DNA of 64,000 nucleotides from contig NC_092571.1 of the NCBI RefSeq assembly GCF_037975245.1, forward strand, positions 26,116,564 to 26,180,563. The letters are read 5' to 3'. The notes below the pieces were generated by a model. It was not told the origin of the DNA and searched no databases. It saw only the letters and a list, made by a program, of their open reading frames with translations. Position numbers and translations under genes: made by a program. Source of the DNA: Apostichopus japonicus (Eukaryota; Echinodermata; Holothuroidea; Aspidochirotida; Stichopodidae). Of the stretch, positions 1 to 12,800 are shown piece after piece; the first letter of the stretch is position 1; the number at the start of each line of letters is the position of its first letter.

Positions 1-395
1 AGCCAGAGGGTACGAAGCTTCCAAAAAGTGGTGGGGGGCACAACATCCCTTACTCATTCCACAACCACCACTTGTAATGCTATAAACCGATACACACTGG
101 CCATATCACTTAAATATATATGATGTGTTAGTATGCTATCAATACTATTTATTGAGATTGATTATTGTTAACTGTGCTACAAAAAGATATGGGATGCCAT
201 TTTAAAAATAGCATGTACAAACTAAAAATAAATTATTTAAAGTAAAATGTTAAAATTAACAGAGGCTTGAGATATCCAAAAGGCAGTTCCTTGTCAAAGG
301 GGCACATTTTATTTGCCAGTAGGGCACATTTGCTATTTTGGAAAAAAGTGGGGGCATGTTCCCCCGCCCCTACCCCCCTGGCTGCAGCCCCTCAG
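1..395. mobile_element. hAT-like MITE remnant cut by the window start
   Basis: The end near 360-395 is a G/C-rich run containing CTGGCTGCAGCCCC. Its reverse complement resembles the first bases of the window (AGCCAGAGGGTACG), as expected of terminal inverted repeats. Homopolymer C/G runs and the phrase GTGGGGGCATGTTCCCCC recur at 50919-50937 inside another inserted element. The left end lies outside the window, so no target duplication can be checked. The remaining sequence to 664 shows no exon that I can support. Confidence 0.4.
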
Positions 396-664
396 TGCCC
401 AACTTTTATCACTGTACCATAATTGTTTGACTTTGTGACATATGTTGTATGCCGGTTAGAAGAATTATGAAATTCGAATGTGTACACCATATATAGTCTA
501 AACTGTGACATGGTCCAATCTAGGGAACAGTTGTAGCATATATACAGTGGCATTTGTCTGTAAGTACAGTAAATATTTACATCTTTGTTTCTGTCTGACA
601 TTCTTCGTTCTGATCTTACTCTCTTTAAATTACTCTTTCCAATTTGTCATTTCTCCAACTCCAG

Positions 665-3600
665 AGGAAAGCTGGAAGATCGTATCAAGATGTCAAAGGT
701 CACATCGATGAAGAAATATTTCAGGCAATGGATGATCAAGTACAACGAGAAGAAAAGATCACACATGGAGGAAGAAGTAAGAAGAAGATGGTTGGCGGAG
801 AAATTTACAGCGAGATGGAGACAAGTTGTGAAGATGAGAAGAGAAGAAATCAAAGCTGATTTGTTTAAAGAAACGAAAAGGAAGAAATGTTTGAAAGGTT
901 TGTTTGGAAACATAAATCTCACGTGAGAGTCTAGTCTTCCATCTGGTATAGCTTAATCAGTAATTTACAAACCCTATTCAGAGACACCTGAGAACTGATT
1001 GTCTTTGCTTTATGGGTCAGAGTTCATATGTTTAGATGCTGCTTCATAGACTTGATAACATGATTCATATTTGAAAACTTTTGTGGAGAGAGAAATGATT
1101 TGTGTATGAACAATGTTATCTGCACTTATTATGCATATTCATGGTTTGATTATGACGGTCACCAAATCATCTGCACTTGCAAATATTCATAGGAAATCTT
1201 ATTGTTTGTGAAGGATATATGCAAAGGAAAGTGTTGTTTTGACCCATGGAAATTGCATTTTCTTTGATTATAACATTAAATCAAAGTTAAACTGTGATAG
1301 TGAGCTGTCTTTCATAATATTTCTTTACTTTCAAATATCATTGAGTAACATTCATAAATTATGTTATGAAATCATCATTTGTCACTCATATTCTTCTTAT
1401 TCCTTTAGTTTTTATTTACTTCTTTTACGTTAAAAAATGTAAGATGAATATTAATAAGCATTACTCATTGATGTGATTATTCAGGGTCAAACTTCCATAT
1501 TCATAAGATTATATTCTCGTTTGCATAACAATAGTTGCCTTTGGTACCTGGATTGATGCTTTCAGTGCAGCCTTGGATGAACAAGAGAAAGCGATGGAAG
1601 CTAGAGGATACATCGAGAAACACAAACTTCATCGTCTCTTCCGGTGTTGGAGGTTAGCGGCCAGGGAAGGTGTTGTGATTCGACCATTAGTGGACAGAAG
1701 GAGAAAGAAACACTTGCAAAGGTAAGAGGCAGTTCTATCATCGCAGTAAGATATGAGTCATTCTTATCCATGTGCCACAGTGTACATGTCTTATATTACA
1801 TAGATGATAGTTTATAACCTGCTACACATTACATGATTATATACTGCAGCTGTACTGTTAAGTTTACACCTGAAAGGTTCTACAGAAAGATCCCTTAATG
1901 TTTATGTCTTTGTCTGGTTTATCATAGAAAATCTGCCAAAAATATAGTTGCTTATGTCACATAGCTGATATAACTGATAATACGAAGAAATAATTTGATA
2001 TATTTTCCATCGAGACTGTGACTTTTGGTAATGAGACCTTATAAATCAATGGCCATGTCAACATCATATCTGTACGTTAACCCGAAGTAGGCTAATCAAT
2101 ATTACATCTGCACTGTACTACTGTAGTACAATATGCCGGCCTATATAGTAGGAGTTCTCCTGCTATGGGGGCCGTTGGCGTTTAATAAAAGATTTGATGT
2201 CTCTTCTTTACTTCATGTGTTTTCTCATCCACGACAGAGCCTTTTCATCTTGGATCCTTCTGATTCAAAGGAAGAGGATGGTGAAACTCATGCAGGAGCA
2301 AAGTAACAGGAGAATGGTTACTTTGTCATACTTTGGATGGAGGTACATTAAAAAATAAATACAGTCAAAAACAGACTGAATTTATTTGTTCCATATTTAA
2401 CTTAAAAAACTTTAAAATGAAAAGCTTTTATATAAGTTTGTTTTTAATTTCTCAGGTCACAATTGGTTTCAATCAATACATGTCACTAGAATTAATCTGT
2501 AAGCTTTTCTTCTCATTAATAGGGGATAGACTAGCATTCTGTCAGTGACAAATATACATTGCAAATGTGTTATTTGTTTGCTATTTATATATTTATTGAG
2601 ACCTAAACTGTGAAAGACACTTCTTACTGACAATTTTCAAGCTCAGTAAGAAGTATCTTTCACAGTTTACATTTTAAAATCAAAGAAAAATAGTATCTTA
2701 AAATTTGCCTTATGTTACTTTTTCCTGGCAGACAAAACTATCTAGAAGTCTTGCAACTGAAAGTGGCCAAGGAAACTCTCATTCAGAAACATCTCTCAAG
2801 ACTGTTAAGGGCTTGGTATCTCGTCGGGAGGAACAGGAAGGAAGCTGAGAGGTTGATCCTACAGCGGGATCAGAGAATTCTCGCTCGATGCTTTGAGGTC
2901 TGGAGGTCCAAGCAGGAGGAGGCAGACCTGAAACTGGAAAGGTTAAAAGGTCATCAGGTAATATATTATCATATTTAATATGTTATAGGAAATACTAGAT
3001 TGTATAGTGTTTAAGAGGGTCTGGTGTACTCAAAACATAGTATTTTTTCTTTACTGGCAAAGTGTCTTTGATTCGTTCCTGTTATGATAAAGTCGTTATT
3101 GGCCCATCTTTGAATAAATAATACATTTATCTGCTCAGTGTTTTTTGAACCACAAAATTGTTGGTCTGCATTCTCGATATTTCTTGTTTGTGTTAAAATA
3201 TGTAGCTCCAGTCTGATGTACATTTCTTTCGCTTCTAAAGTTGTATTTTAGTCTTAAAAAAAAAAGGAAGACCCTGCTGAAATGAGCTCCCTTGTTCTTA
3301 AACAAAGCTACATTTAAACATATGTTCAACTCACTTGTATTTACTCAGTTGATTGTTGAACTTTCACCAGCCTTGTTGTATGTGGATACCAGACTTGAAG
3401 TATGTATACAGGAGATCGACAGAGCTAGATTACAAGACATGGCATTAATTTGGTACGAGTCTGAGTACAAGCCTGAGCTAAATCAGAGTATAATACAATA
3501 TATTTGTTTGTCTCAAGTACAAGATGCTCAGAGCGAGTACAAAAACAATTTTAAACAAAAATACAAAATTACAAAAACAAAGATTCCAAAATGCCTGAAT

Positions 3601-6600
3601 TTGAGTACAAACCCACAAATGATGTTATTCAAGTACAGGCAACTGTGACAGAATATGAGTACAAGTGGAGAATCACTAGAAAATTCTCGTTTCTATTTTG
3701 TTTTCAACAGATGAGATCTGTCCTTCTGAAGCGATTTTACTTCCGACTTTGGACGGAGAGAAAGCGTACCGGTAGAAAAGAGGAAAGTGAAGCTATTGCT
3801 GGAGTAAAAGAGAGACGAAATGTACACAGCTTACGAGCTGCTTTCAGAAAATGGAAATCATCATATGAAAATGAAATCCTTGCAAGGTATCGTAAGAAAT
3901 TTAGTTTTAAAGGAATATGAAGTTTGTTTCAAAGACAAATATTGATGCATGTCACAATAGAAATTGTAGCAGTGGATATTAAACTGAAGCTTGTTTAACT
4001 TGTCAGTGTTCTAAGTGTTGGCTAAATCCCCCCCCCCCAAAAAAAAAAAAGTAAAAGTGATAATTTAATAATTTATTATTAAAATAAGGGTAACCACAGT
4101 GAGAATATATTATGGTCATTCCTATTGGAGCATTGTGTTTGGGTTCCTCATAATGAATATTACAATAATTGAAATTTATTTAGACTTTATTATATTAAGT
4201 GTTTCACTAAAGTGCTGTTGCTACAGCTGTTTTCAACTGTCCTTTGACCTCATACTTGGAAAAATCTGAATGCTTACAATCTTGTTTCAAGGCAGGTCAC
4301 ACAACTATATCACAGTTAACCCCCGGTCATTGGTGACGTGTCACACCCACACACCCAAGTGTGTTCAATTGAAACAGTTGCTCAGGGGCACAGCAGTACA
4401 TCAAATTAATGTGTACCCTTGCGGACTTCCCATAGGCCCCAGCCACAAACAGGCACATGGAACTATGTTTACAAGTTACCTAGCTAGTTCCCCATTTATG
4501 TACAGTGAATACAGCAATGAAAACTAAGTGCCTTGCCAATCCACAGCATAATGGTCAGGCCAGGACTCAAACCTGCAGTTCTTAGATGACAAGTCACATT
4601 GCCTTTTCCATTTGACTACAAAGCTCGCTTGAAAATGTGAGATACGGATCATATACAATAAGGAATTTGAAGCCTAAAATAGGTCAAAATAGCACAAATT
4701 TATAAAAGACAATATGTAATTGAAAGTGAGCAAATGAATTATGGCGATTCCACAGAAAGTTTAGCAAAATTCCTGTTCTTCACCCTTTGGTATTTTCATT
4801 TAACAGTATCATTACCAATAACATTATTTAGTAATTCATTATTTCAGAGTTATATTTGTAATTGTATTTTTTTTTTACTTTCTACTAGGAATCATCACCT
4901 AGCAGTAGTACAGGCAAATTTCAGGATCTTACTCAGACAATGGCACCAACATGCAAAGCTCTCATTTCAACATTCACTGGAAGTCTTCACCAGATCTCTC
5001 GGTTTGTCTTCACCTTACTTCGGCACCATAACTCCATCTGACTTGTCTAGGAGAGCGCAAGCTTCAGAGGGGAGCAATTATTCGGACACGGTCCATTTGT
5101 CTGTTGTAGACAGTGGCTACCACGGCAACCATGCAAATCTTGAGAGTCTGTCGATTGGCAGGTTCCAAAATCTATCGCAGTCAGATTTCGTGGATGCCTC
5201 CAATCCTTCCGATCTTGAAACTATTAGCATTCAGAGCTGTCCCTTGTTTCCAGGAACAACAGCACCCTCCGTAATGGAAGATGATGGAACATTCCAATCA
5301 ACTGAGATAGCTCATACATTTTCATCAGCTGACTCATCTCCAGATTCAAAATTACAGCTAGAAAGAAGGGACACACCCAAGCCTCCCTTGAATCAAATGG
5401 ATGAATCATATTCCCAGAGAATAGAGGGATGTCCATCTGCTCAAGAGGAGGTCAAAGAAATGAATGGTGATACTGATGGAAGCACAGAATATGAATATTC
5501 ATATCCAATAACTGGTATGACTGGAACCTTCAGTCAGGGCTGGAGGCAACATTCATCTGAGGGTGACTCCAGTCACCCGTCATCGCTGAGACTGGGATGT
5601 TCAGATGATGACAGCCGCTCGTCATCTTCTTGTGAACTCGTTACGGTACAAGACAGATTATCAACGAACAATGTCATGAGAGATGTCTGGTTGGGAGAGA
5701 TGGGAGATGTTTTGGTTGGAGAGGTATCAGATGCCGTGGAAGATGAGGACTCATTGGGTATGATGTCATTGCGAGAGTTGGTCGATGAAGACACAGCACT
5801 AACAAGATCTGACTGTTTAGAGACGTTATCATCATTTCACGATGAAAATGATGATGAGGATTGTGTTACTGAAGAACAGCAGTCAAAAGTAGTAAGTGTT
5901 AGGTACACATAATGCCATGTAATTAGTTAACTGTCTCTCACTGTAAATGATCTGAATTGTCTTGATAAATGTCAGCATGGTTATGGGTGAAATGAATTTG
6001 TGAAAGTTGTTTTGACTCTTTCACTAATGTACCTGACAGTTGTTAGAAGGACCAAGGAGGTATGGCATCCACAATTGTGTGGTCCAATACGAAACATTAA
6101 TTGATGGTTCCAGAATACCTCTCCTCATACTCTTTGATGGGCAAGGCATGTCCACAATTTTAATATGTTACCTATTTCATAAAATGATTTTCTTCTTTAT
6201 AGCTGTAGTTTAATTGGTAAATTTTCTTATTAGCAAACAAAACAAAACATGCTATGTTTTATAAATTTGTAATTTATTTAAACTTTTTGTTTTTAAATAT
6301 TCAAATAGGTTATATTTTGTGTTGAAACTGAGAGAGAAAATTATTAGATAAATTTGAGATAGGGAGTGTCAGTTGTTCTTCCCTTCCCTGCCCCTCCTCT
6401 CCCCCTCCCTCCACTTTCCTCCCCTCAAAGTTGTTAGGATTGAGGCTTTAAAGTTGTAGATTGAATTCAGTCAACCCCATTTAACCTTTTTTTATTTTTA
6501 GTTCAGGTAAGCTTAAACCAGTTTATATTTCTCTTTCTTCTGATATTCTCTATAACCAGGTTTTGATAAAGTACATGCTCAATTTCTGGAGACTTTGGCC

Positions 6601-6843
6601 AGTCAGTGCTGTGTTCCTGCAGTGGCTTAGGTACACTAGATATAGGAAATACCTTAGACTACAGCAAGATGAACTCAAGAAGATTACAATGAGGAATACA
6701 CTAAGGAGATACACTAACCACTGGAGAAGACAGCTAAAATTAGTACAGATAGCAGATCAACACCAGGTGATGAAAGATTAATGATTCATTCCATTTAAAG
6801 TAAACATGGCCAAACCAATACCCATCTAGGTGGTCGTTTTTCA

Positions 6844-6895
<52 letters not shown>

Positions 6896-9800
6896 TACTT
6901 AATAATCACACAGTCATGAAAATGTCAGGAGGATGAATCGTTGAGAACAGCGTGGAAATCATTCAATTAAATTCAAATTTATTTCTCATATTATTGTGCA
7001 GTAAAAAGTATAACACACAGTACAGCAGAAAACGTTACATAATTTAGTTTCCATTTCTGATCTTGTTATTTGTGAGGTGGACTGAAATATCCATGTGTAG
7101 TTTGTGTTGTTTTTGTTCAAGATTCAAAATTAATTTGCCAGATTTTCTTTCCTTTTTCTTTTTCCTGCAATCACAGAAATCAAGTCTAATTGGGAAATAT
7201 TTTGAGGCTTTGAGCACTCACCATCAGAGGAAGAAGAAGTCAAGACTGAACAGGGAGCTCGCTGAAAGATGGAGAGCAGTTAAATCACTCTCTGCACCAT
7301 TTCAGAAATGGAAATCTCAGGTAAGAGAGAATCAGATTAAAGTGATGGGAAGGAGAGTAGGTTGCTAATTATTCTTCGTCAATTGTTCTATTGTCTATCT
7401 GTTATTCTGTTTTTCTGTTTGTGAAATGCTATTCATTAATAACATATCAGACCAACTGTTCATTCCTCTCAATCAAGCAAATAACTAGGTGATTTGTTGA
7501 AATATTCCATTTTAACTAAAATAAAGTCTCATAGAGGATCAATCTAGTCTCAACTGAAATGTTGACAAAAGGTTGGACCGAGGACCTTGGTGAAAAAAAA
7601 AAAAAAAATTGGTCATTAATTACATGATGATAAAAATGCTGTTAATGTTTATATCAAATTTGTACAAAGTTTTTAAGGTAAAACATGAAATTCCTCACTG
7701 CACCAATAATTACTAAAATCAATATCTTTTCATAAATTGGAATATTCTCTCTCTTCTATATTTTGAATCTTTGTACTTTTGCTTCAGATGTGGTGGAATT
7801 GAGAGCCTCAGTTGAGTTTATGTTTTCTCTCCCTTGCAGGTTTTGTATGCTCACACTCTCTCTGGAGAAGAACCATCCTGGGATTCTTTCATAACCAAGA
7901 GCCGGACACTCTGTTATAATTCATCAAAATTGGAGGGAAAAATTCAGAAGGAAAACATGAACGAATGTTTCATGTTTTGGAAACTGAGAGTTTGGCAGCA
8001 ACTCCAAGTTAGAAATCAATTTCAGCAAACATTGAAGCAGAGGTGAGGTATAAATCAGAAGTTTATCTACAAGAGACAAACGATTCACTTTTGCCAAGAA
8101 ATAAAATTTCATGATTTAGTACTATGTTCCTTCCATTAAGTTCTATATCTTGTGGTTTTCTTAATGTGTTTTTAATTTACAAATATGCTGTTGATCTACT
8201 GAAACACAATGGGGAGTGGCGGATATTAAGAATATGTATTTTTGTTACTGCTTGAAGAAATACAAATTCTAAAGCAAGGAATGGCTTATCAATATATTCT
8301 CTCAACATCTGAAGATGGTGTCATGGTCTACCTTAGATAACCATCACAGTTGGCTGGATGGAACCTTTAATGGTTGCATATCACTTTAAGAATTTTAAAA
8401 ATAGTTTGACTGTTTTTGGTATTATTTACACAGAATTGTTTTTCAGAGCAACAATATTCTAATACAAAAAACCTTCCTTGATATCATAGCTTTGTATTCT
8501 ATGATCAAAATCTGACAATGTGGGTGCAGGAGAAATTTTGGACTGCCACCCCCCCCCTTTGCCCCCTGCCATCATTCATAAGTGCCACATCCTGCAAAAT
8601 TTGCCTTCATTTTGGTCTTTTAAATTTGGTAGATGTTTCCAGTCTTGGTTACAATGGACCAGAGTTAATATAGAAAGAACAATTCAAATGGAGTCATTCC
8701 TTCAGAGAAGGCAGAAACACATGGTAAGTGTAGAATAATACATGGTTAATAAAGAGTTATACATGGTTACTGTAGAGTAATGCATGGTTAGTGTAGAGTA
8801 ATGGATGGTTAGTCAAGAGTAATGCATGGTATTGAGTAATGCATGGTAAGTCTAGAGTAATACATGGTTAGTGTAGAGTAATGCATGATTAGTATAGAGT
8901 AATGCATGGTTAGTATAGAGTAATGCATGGTTAGTATAGAGTAATGCATGGTTAGTATAGAGTAATGCATGGTTCGTATAGAGTAATGCATGGTTCGCAT
9001 TGAGTTATGCATGGCTCGTATAGAGTAATGCATTGTTTGTGTAAAGTAATGCATGGTTTATAGTATACATGGTTAGTATAGAGTAATGCATGGTTAGTAT
9101 AGAGTATCGCATGGTTCATATAGATTATCATGTGGTTAGTATAGAGTAATGCATGATTAGTATAGATTTTTAGTAATTTTATTACATCTAGGTTTACCTC
9201 CATGGTATATCTTAATTTTTTCTAAGTTACTAAATCTATAAATAATGTTCTATAATGGTAGATTTTGTTCACCTTGTGATATTATGTATACCATCCACTT
9301 GTTATATTATATTGTGATGTTGGGATATATATGTATACCAGCAATATGGATTCTGTACAAGCATTGATTTATTTTAGGAGAAGTTACCATTGAAACACAC
9401 CCAGCTGCTTTTTTTTTACGATGTTTTTAATGTTATATGTTGTTCCAGGTATTATTAAGGTGGAAAGAGGCTTTGTTACACAAATCCAAGGTACAGCAGA
9501 TGAGGTCAAAGGTCAATGAAAACCATCTCAGGGACATCCTTCATCTGTGGCACCAATATGCACAAAGAACCAGGGAGGATAGAGAACACACCGAAACCGC
9601 ACAAAGCATGGTTGCTATGACGGCACTTCAACATTTCTGGAATATTTGGAGATGTCAGTTGAAGGAATGCATCGTTGCTCAAAGTTTTAGAGACCAACAA
9701 TTAACAAAAAAGTAAGATTTGTTTGTCCTCGCTTCACTTTATTATGTGTACTCTGTACATTATTTGTTGTGGACCTTGATGGAAATGTTAAATGGCCTGT

Positions 9801-12800
9801 AGCTGCATAGGAATGCCTGTGATGCACAGACCACTATTCACAGAATTTGGACTCGTCCTGGAAAACTCATCTCAAGTTGCAATCCTGTGCTAAATGTTGC
9901 TATTGCATAGTTTTAAAGTTAGCTGTTGTTTTGAAGTATTTAAAATATTGTTGTGACACTGTGGTGAAACAAGAGAAATAAGTTTGTAAGCACAACAGAG
10001 CTTACTATCTTCTTTAAGAATCAGTGTAATGAATCGAGGCTGCTTGACACCCCCTCCAGAGAGACTGTCACTGTTAACTTACTGCCTTTGCATTGGGCTA
10101 AAGTAATCCTGTGTTTAATTCGGTTTCAAAAAGTAATGAAGGAGATCTTTGCAGCACTGACAGTGTCAAAATATTTTAAACATTTGAATTTGGAGGAAAT
10201 TTTGCTCAATAAATAACCTTTTAAAAGAGAATACCTACCTGTGATAAGGCAATTTAACATTTTGAAACCTTACGAGTTTGGATAAAAGTCACACCAATAA
10301 TGAAGGTCATTCATTGCTCATTTTACTTAGATTCCATCCTATTTTTTAAATATTTTTTTATCATTTGGTGGTTATGAAACAAATATCACAAGATGACTTA
10401 TCTTGCCTTTCTTTCTTTTCTTTTTGTAAAGATGTTTTGGTCTCTGGTTGAATTTCAAGCATCAGCAAATCGAGCTTCGTAAGTCGGCTCGTAAAGTAGA
10501 GGTGATAGTTGAAGAGAGAGAGTCGAGAGAGGCATTTTACATCTGGAGGAAGAGGATGGAAGCAAAGAAGAGGATGCTAAAGCTGACCATAAATCAAGAA
10601 CAAACTACACTGAGAATCTCATTTGAGAAGTGGAAGGAGTATGTGAGCTTGGAGAGAAGAGAAAAGATGAGATGCCATAACTTGATGGAAGAGGTTTGTC
10701 ATTACCAGGGAATGCATGATAATATAGGGGAGTGATAGATTCAGGAAGCAAATCATATTCAATTGCTGTGGTAGACTATAGTGACTATCATTATAATAAT
10801 AATAGTAATAATAATAATGGTAATAATATTGAGGATTTATAAAGTGCAGACATATCCACCGATAACTGTGCTCAAGGCGCATAACAATATTACCCTGGTC
10901 ATTGATAGCCTGTCAAACAGAGGCAACCCTCCACAGGGCAGCAGCTAAACAGCGCCCAGCTGACAGTTTATCGTACAGGTCCCCATTTATACACCTGGGT
11001 GAAGAGAGGCAATGGAGATAAAGTGCTTTGCCCAAGGACACAACGTAATGATCTGGCCAGAACTCGAACCTGCAAGCCTTAGATCACAATTCCACTGCCT
11101 GAACCACTTGACCATATTGCTCTCTCTATGCTATAAAGTAAGGCATGATTCAGAAGGTTGAATCTTGTGTGCAGAGATTGTCTTGGTAAAACACATTCTG
11201 CTTTGTGTGTGTGTCACTCCCCCCTTTTCTTTCTATTGGTGTGGGGGGGGGTGGATTGGGTTGAGGGGCGGGTGAATTTCTGTCCTTCATTTCCTGCATG
11301 GGTATCTTCTACTTACATCTTGAGGCTTCTGTGTCTTTTAGTGTATTTAGATGATTAAATTATATTGTTATATTGTACACTGTTGTTGAAAAACAAATCA
11401 AAATGAATTGAAAAATTTCCTGGTATACCAAAATGTCTACAATGTTATATCCATGATGTCATTTTCTTGATCAATTAACTAGGTGGTCTCTCATTGGCTG
11501 ATGGTCTGTCACCTTCAACAGAAACAGAGGATGGCAATCCAGGATGCAGTTTCTCGCTGGAGACGGTTGGTTCATAAGAGTAGAAATTTATCAAGACTCC
11601 AACAGGATCGTACCAGACTGAAAAGTAGGAACCGACTGGAACAGTGTTGGAAAATATGGAGGGAAAAGTTTGACAAGACCTCAGTTGCTGATCGATTTTA
11701 TGAAAGCCACTTGTGTAGCAGGTAACTATTGCCGTGTTGAGTAACATGAAACCTGTTTTCTTCCCAACTGTATGACTTTTCACAGTGCAGGCTGTATACC
11801 AAGGAGTAACACAATGTTGTATCAGCTTGATCACCAGCTCAGGGAAATTATTAAATAATCATTAAATACTAAAAAAACATAAAAAGGAATTTGAAATAAT
11901 CCTTTTATTTCATGCAATCAGCTTTTCAATGCACATCATGCTGTGTAGAAGTATGGCATATTGAACACTAACACAATAAATGATAACAACAAATAAGAAA
12001 GTCAATAAATGCTTACACTTTCACATTTCAAACTGAACCATAAACTGATTAATTTTCAGCGCCTTTTTTAGTTTGTTTATATACTTTTAAATTTAAGTTT
12101 AATTCTTCAGGATATTCAATTAGTAGTACTATCATGTACTTTATGTAAATCTGTACCAAAGCACTTGGTCCAGTTTTACATTGACAGTTCTAGGGTATTG
12201 CAAATGACAGTAGTTATGCAGGTTAATGTAAAAGAGTAAAACAAAGTGAGTACTTTACAGAGATATTTAGACAATGTGTTCTATGCTAGAAAAATGTTTT
12301 GCTAACATCATAGGGAGGTGATCATTCCAATACAACTTGACAAGTTTGCTAGTTTACTCTATTTATTTTTGTCCCCCCCCCCCAGGTACCTCCATGATTG
12401 GTGTATTTACACCAAGCAGCAGAAGAGGAGACTTGCAGATGAGGAAAGCTTCCGTCTTCGCATGCAACATCAAATGGTAAAAGAAGCCTTAACCATCAAC
12501 TCATCAACAGATTGACAATACTATACATGATTCATATCAATCTAACAAGTTTTGCTCGAAGGAAAATTGAAACAAGAAAGAAAAAAATGTTGATCTAGCT
12601 AGGAATTAGTCTTAGTGTAGGGAATAACAGCCTCTGGTGCTATACGACACTATATTCTGGAACCCAACCCTCTCTCACTCCACACAAGTATCAAGTTTTA
12701 CAAGCACATCCCCATCAGCATGGCAGTGTAAGATAATGGAATGTAAAAAAACATTCGCTTTTAATGTGTCATGATGATGAATAAGTGTCTGAAAACCTGA

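Noticed and set aside
3292..3920. Frames including repeated GAGTACAA phrases before SFI1 exon 5
   Set aside because: Only the part from 3711 fits the splice site and repeat pattern; the GAGTACAA recurrences are irregular and do not form a defined array.
8809..9203. Minus-strand frames with repeated MHYSI units
   Set aside because: They are translations of the 21-bp minisatellite.
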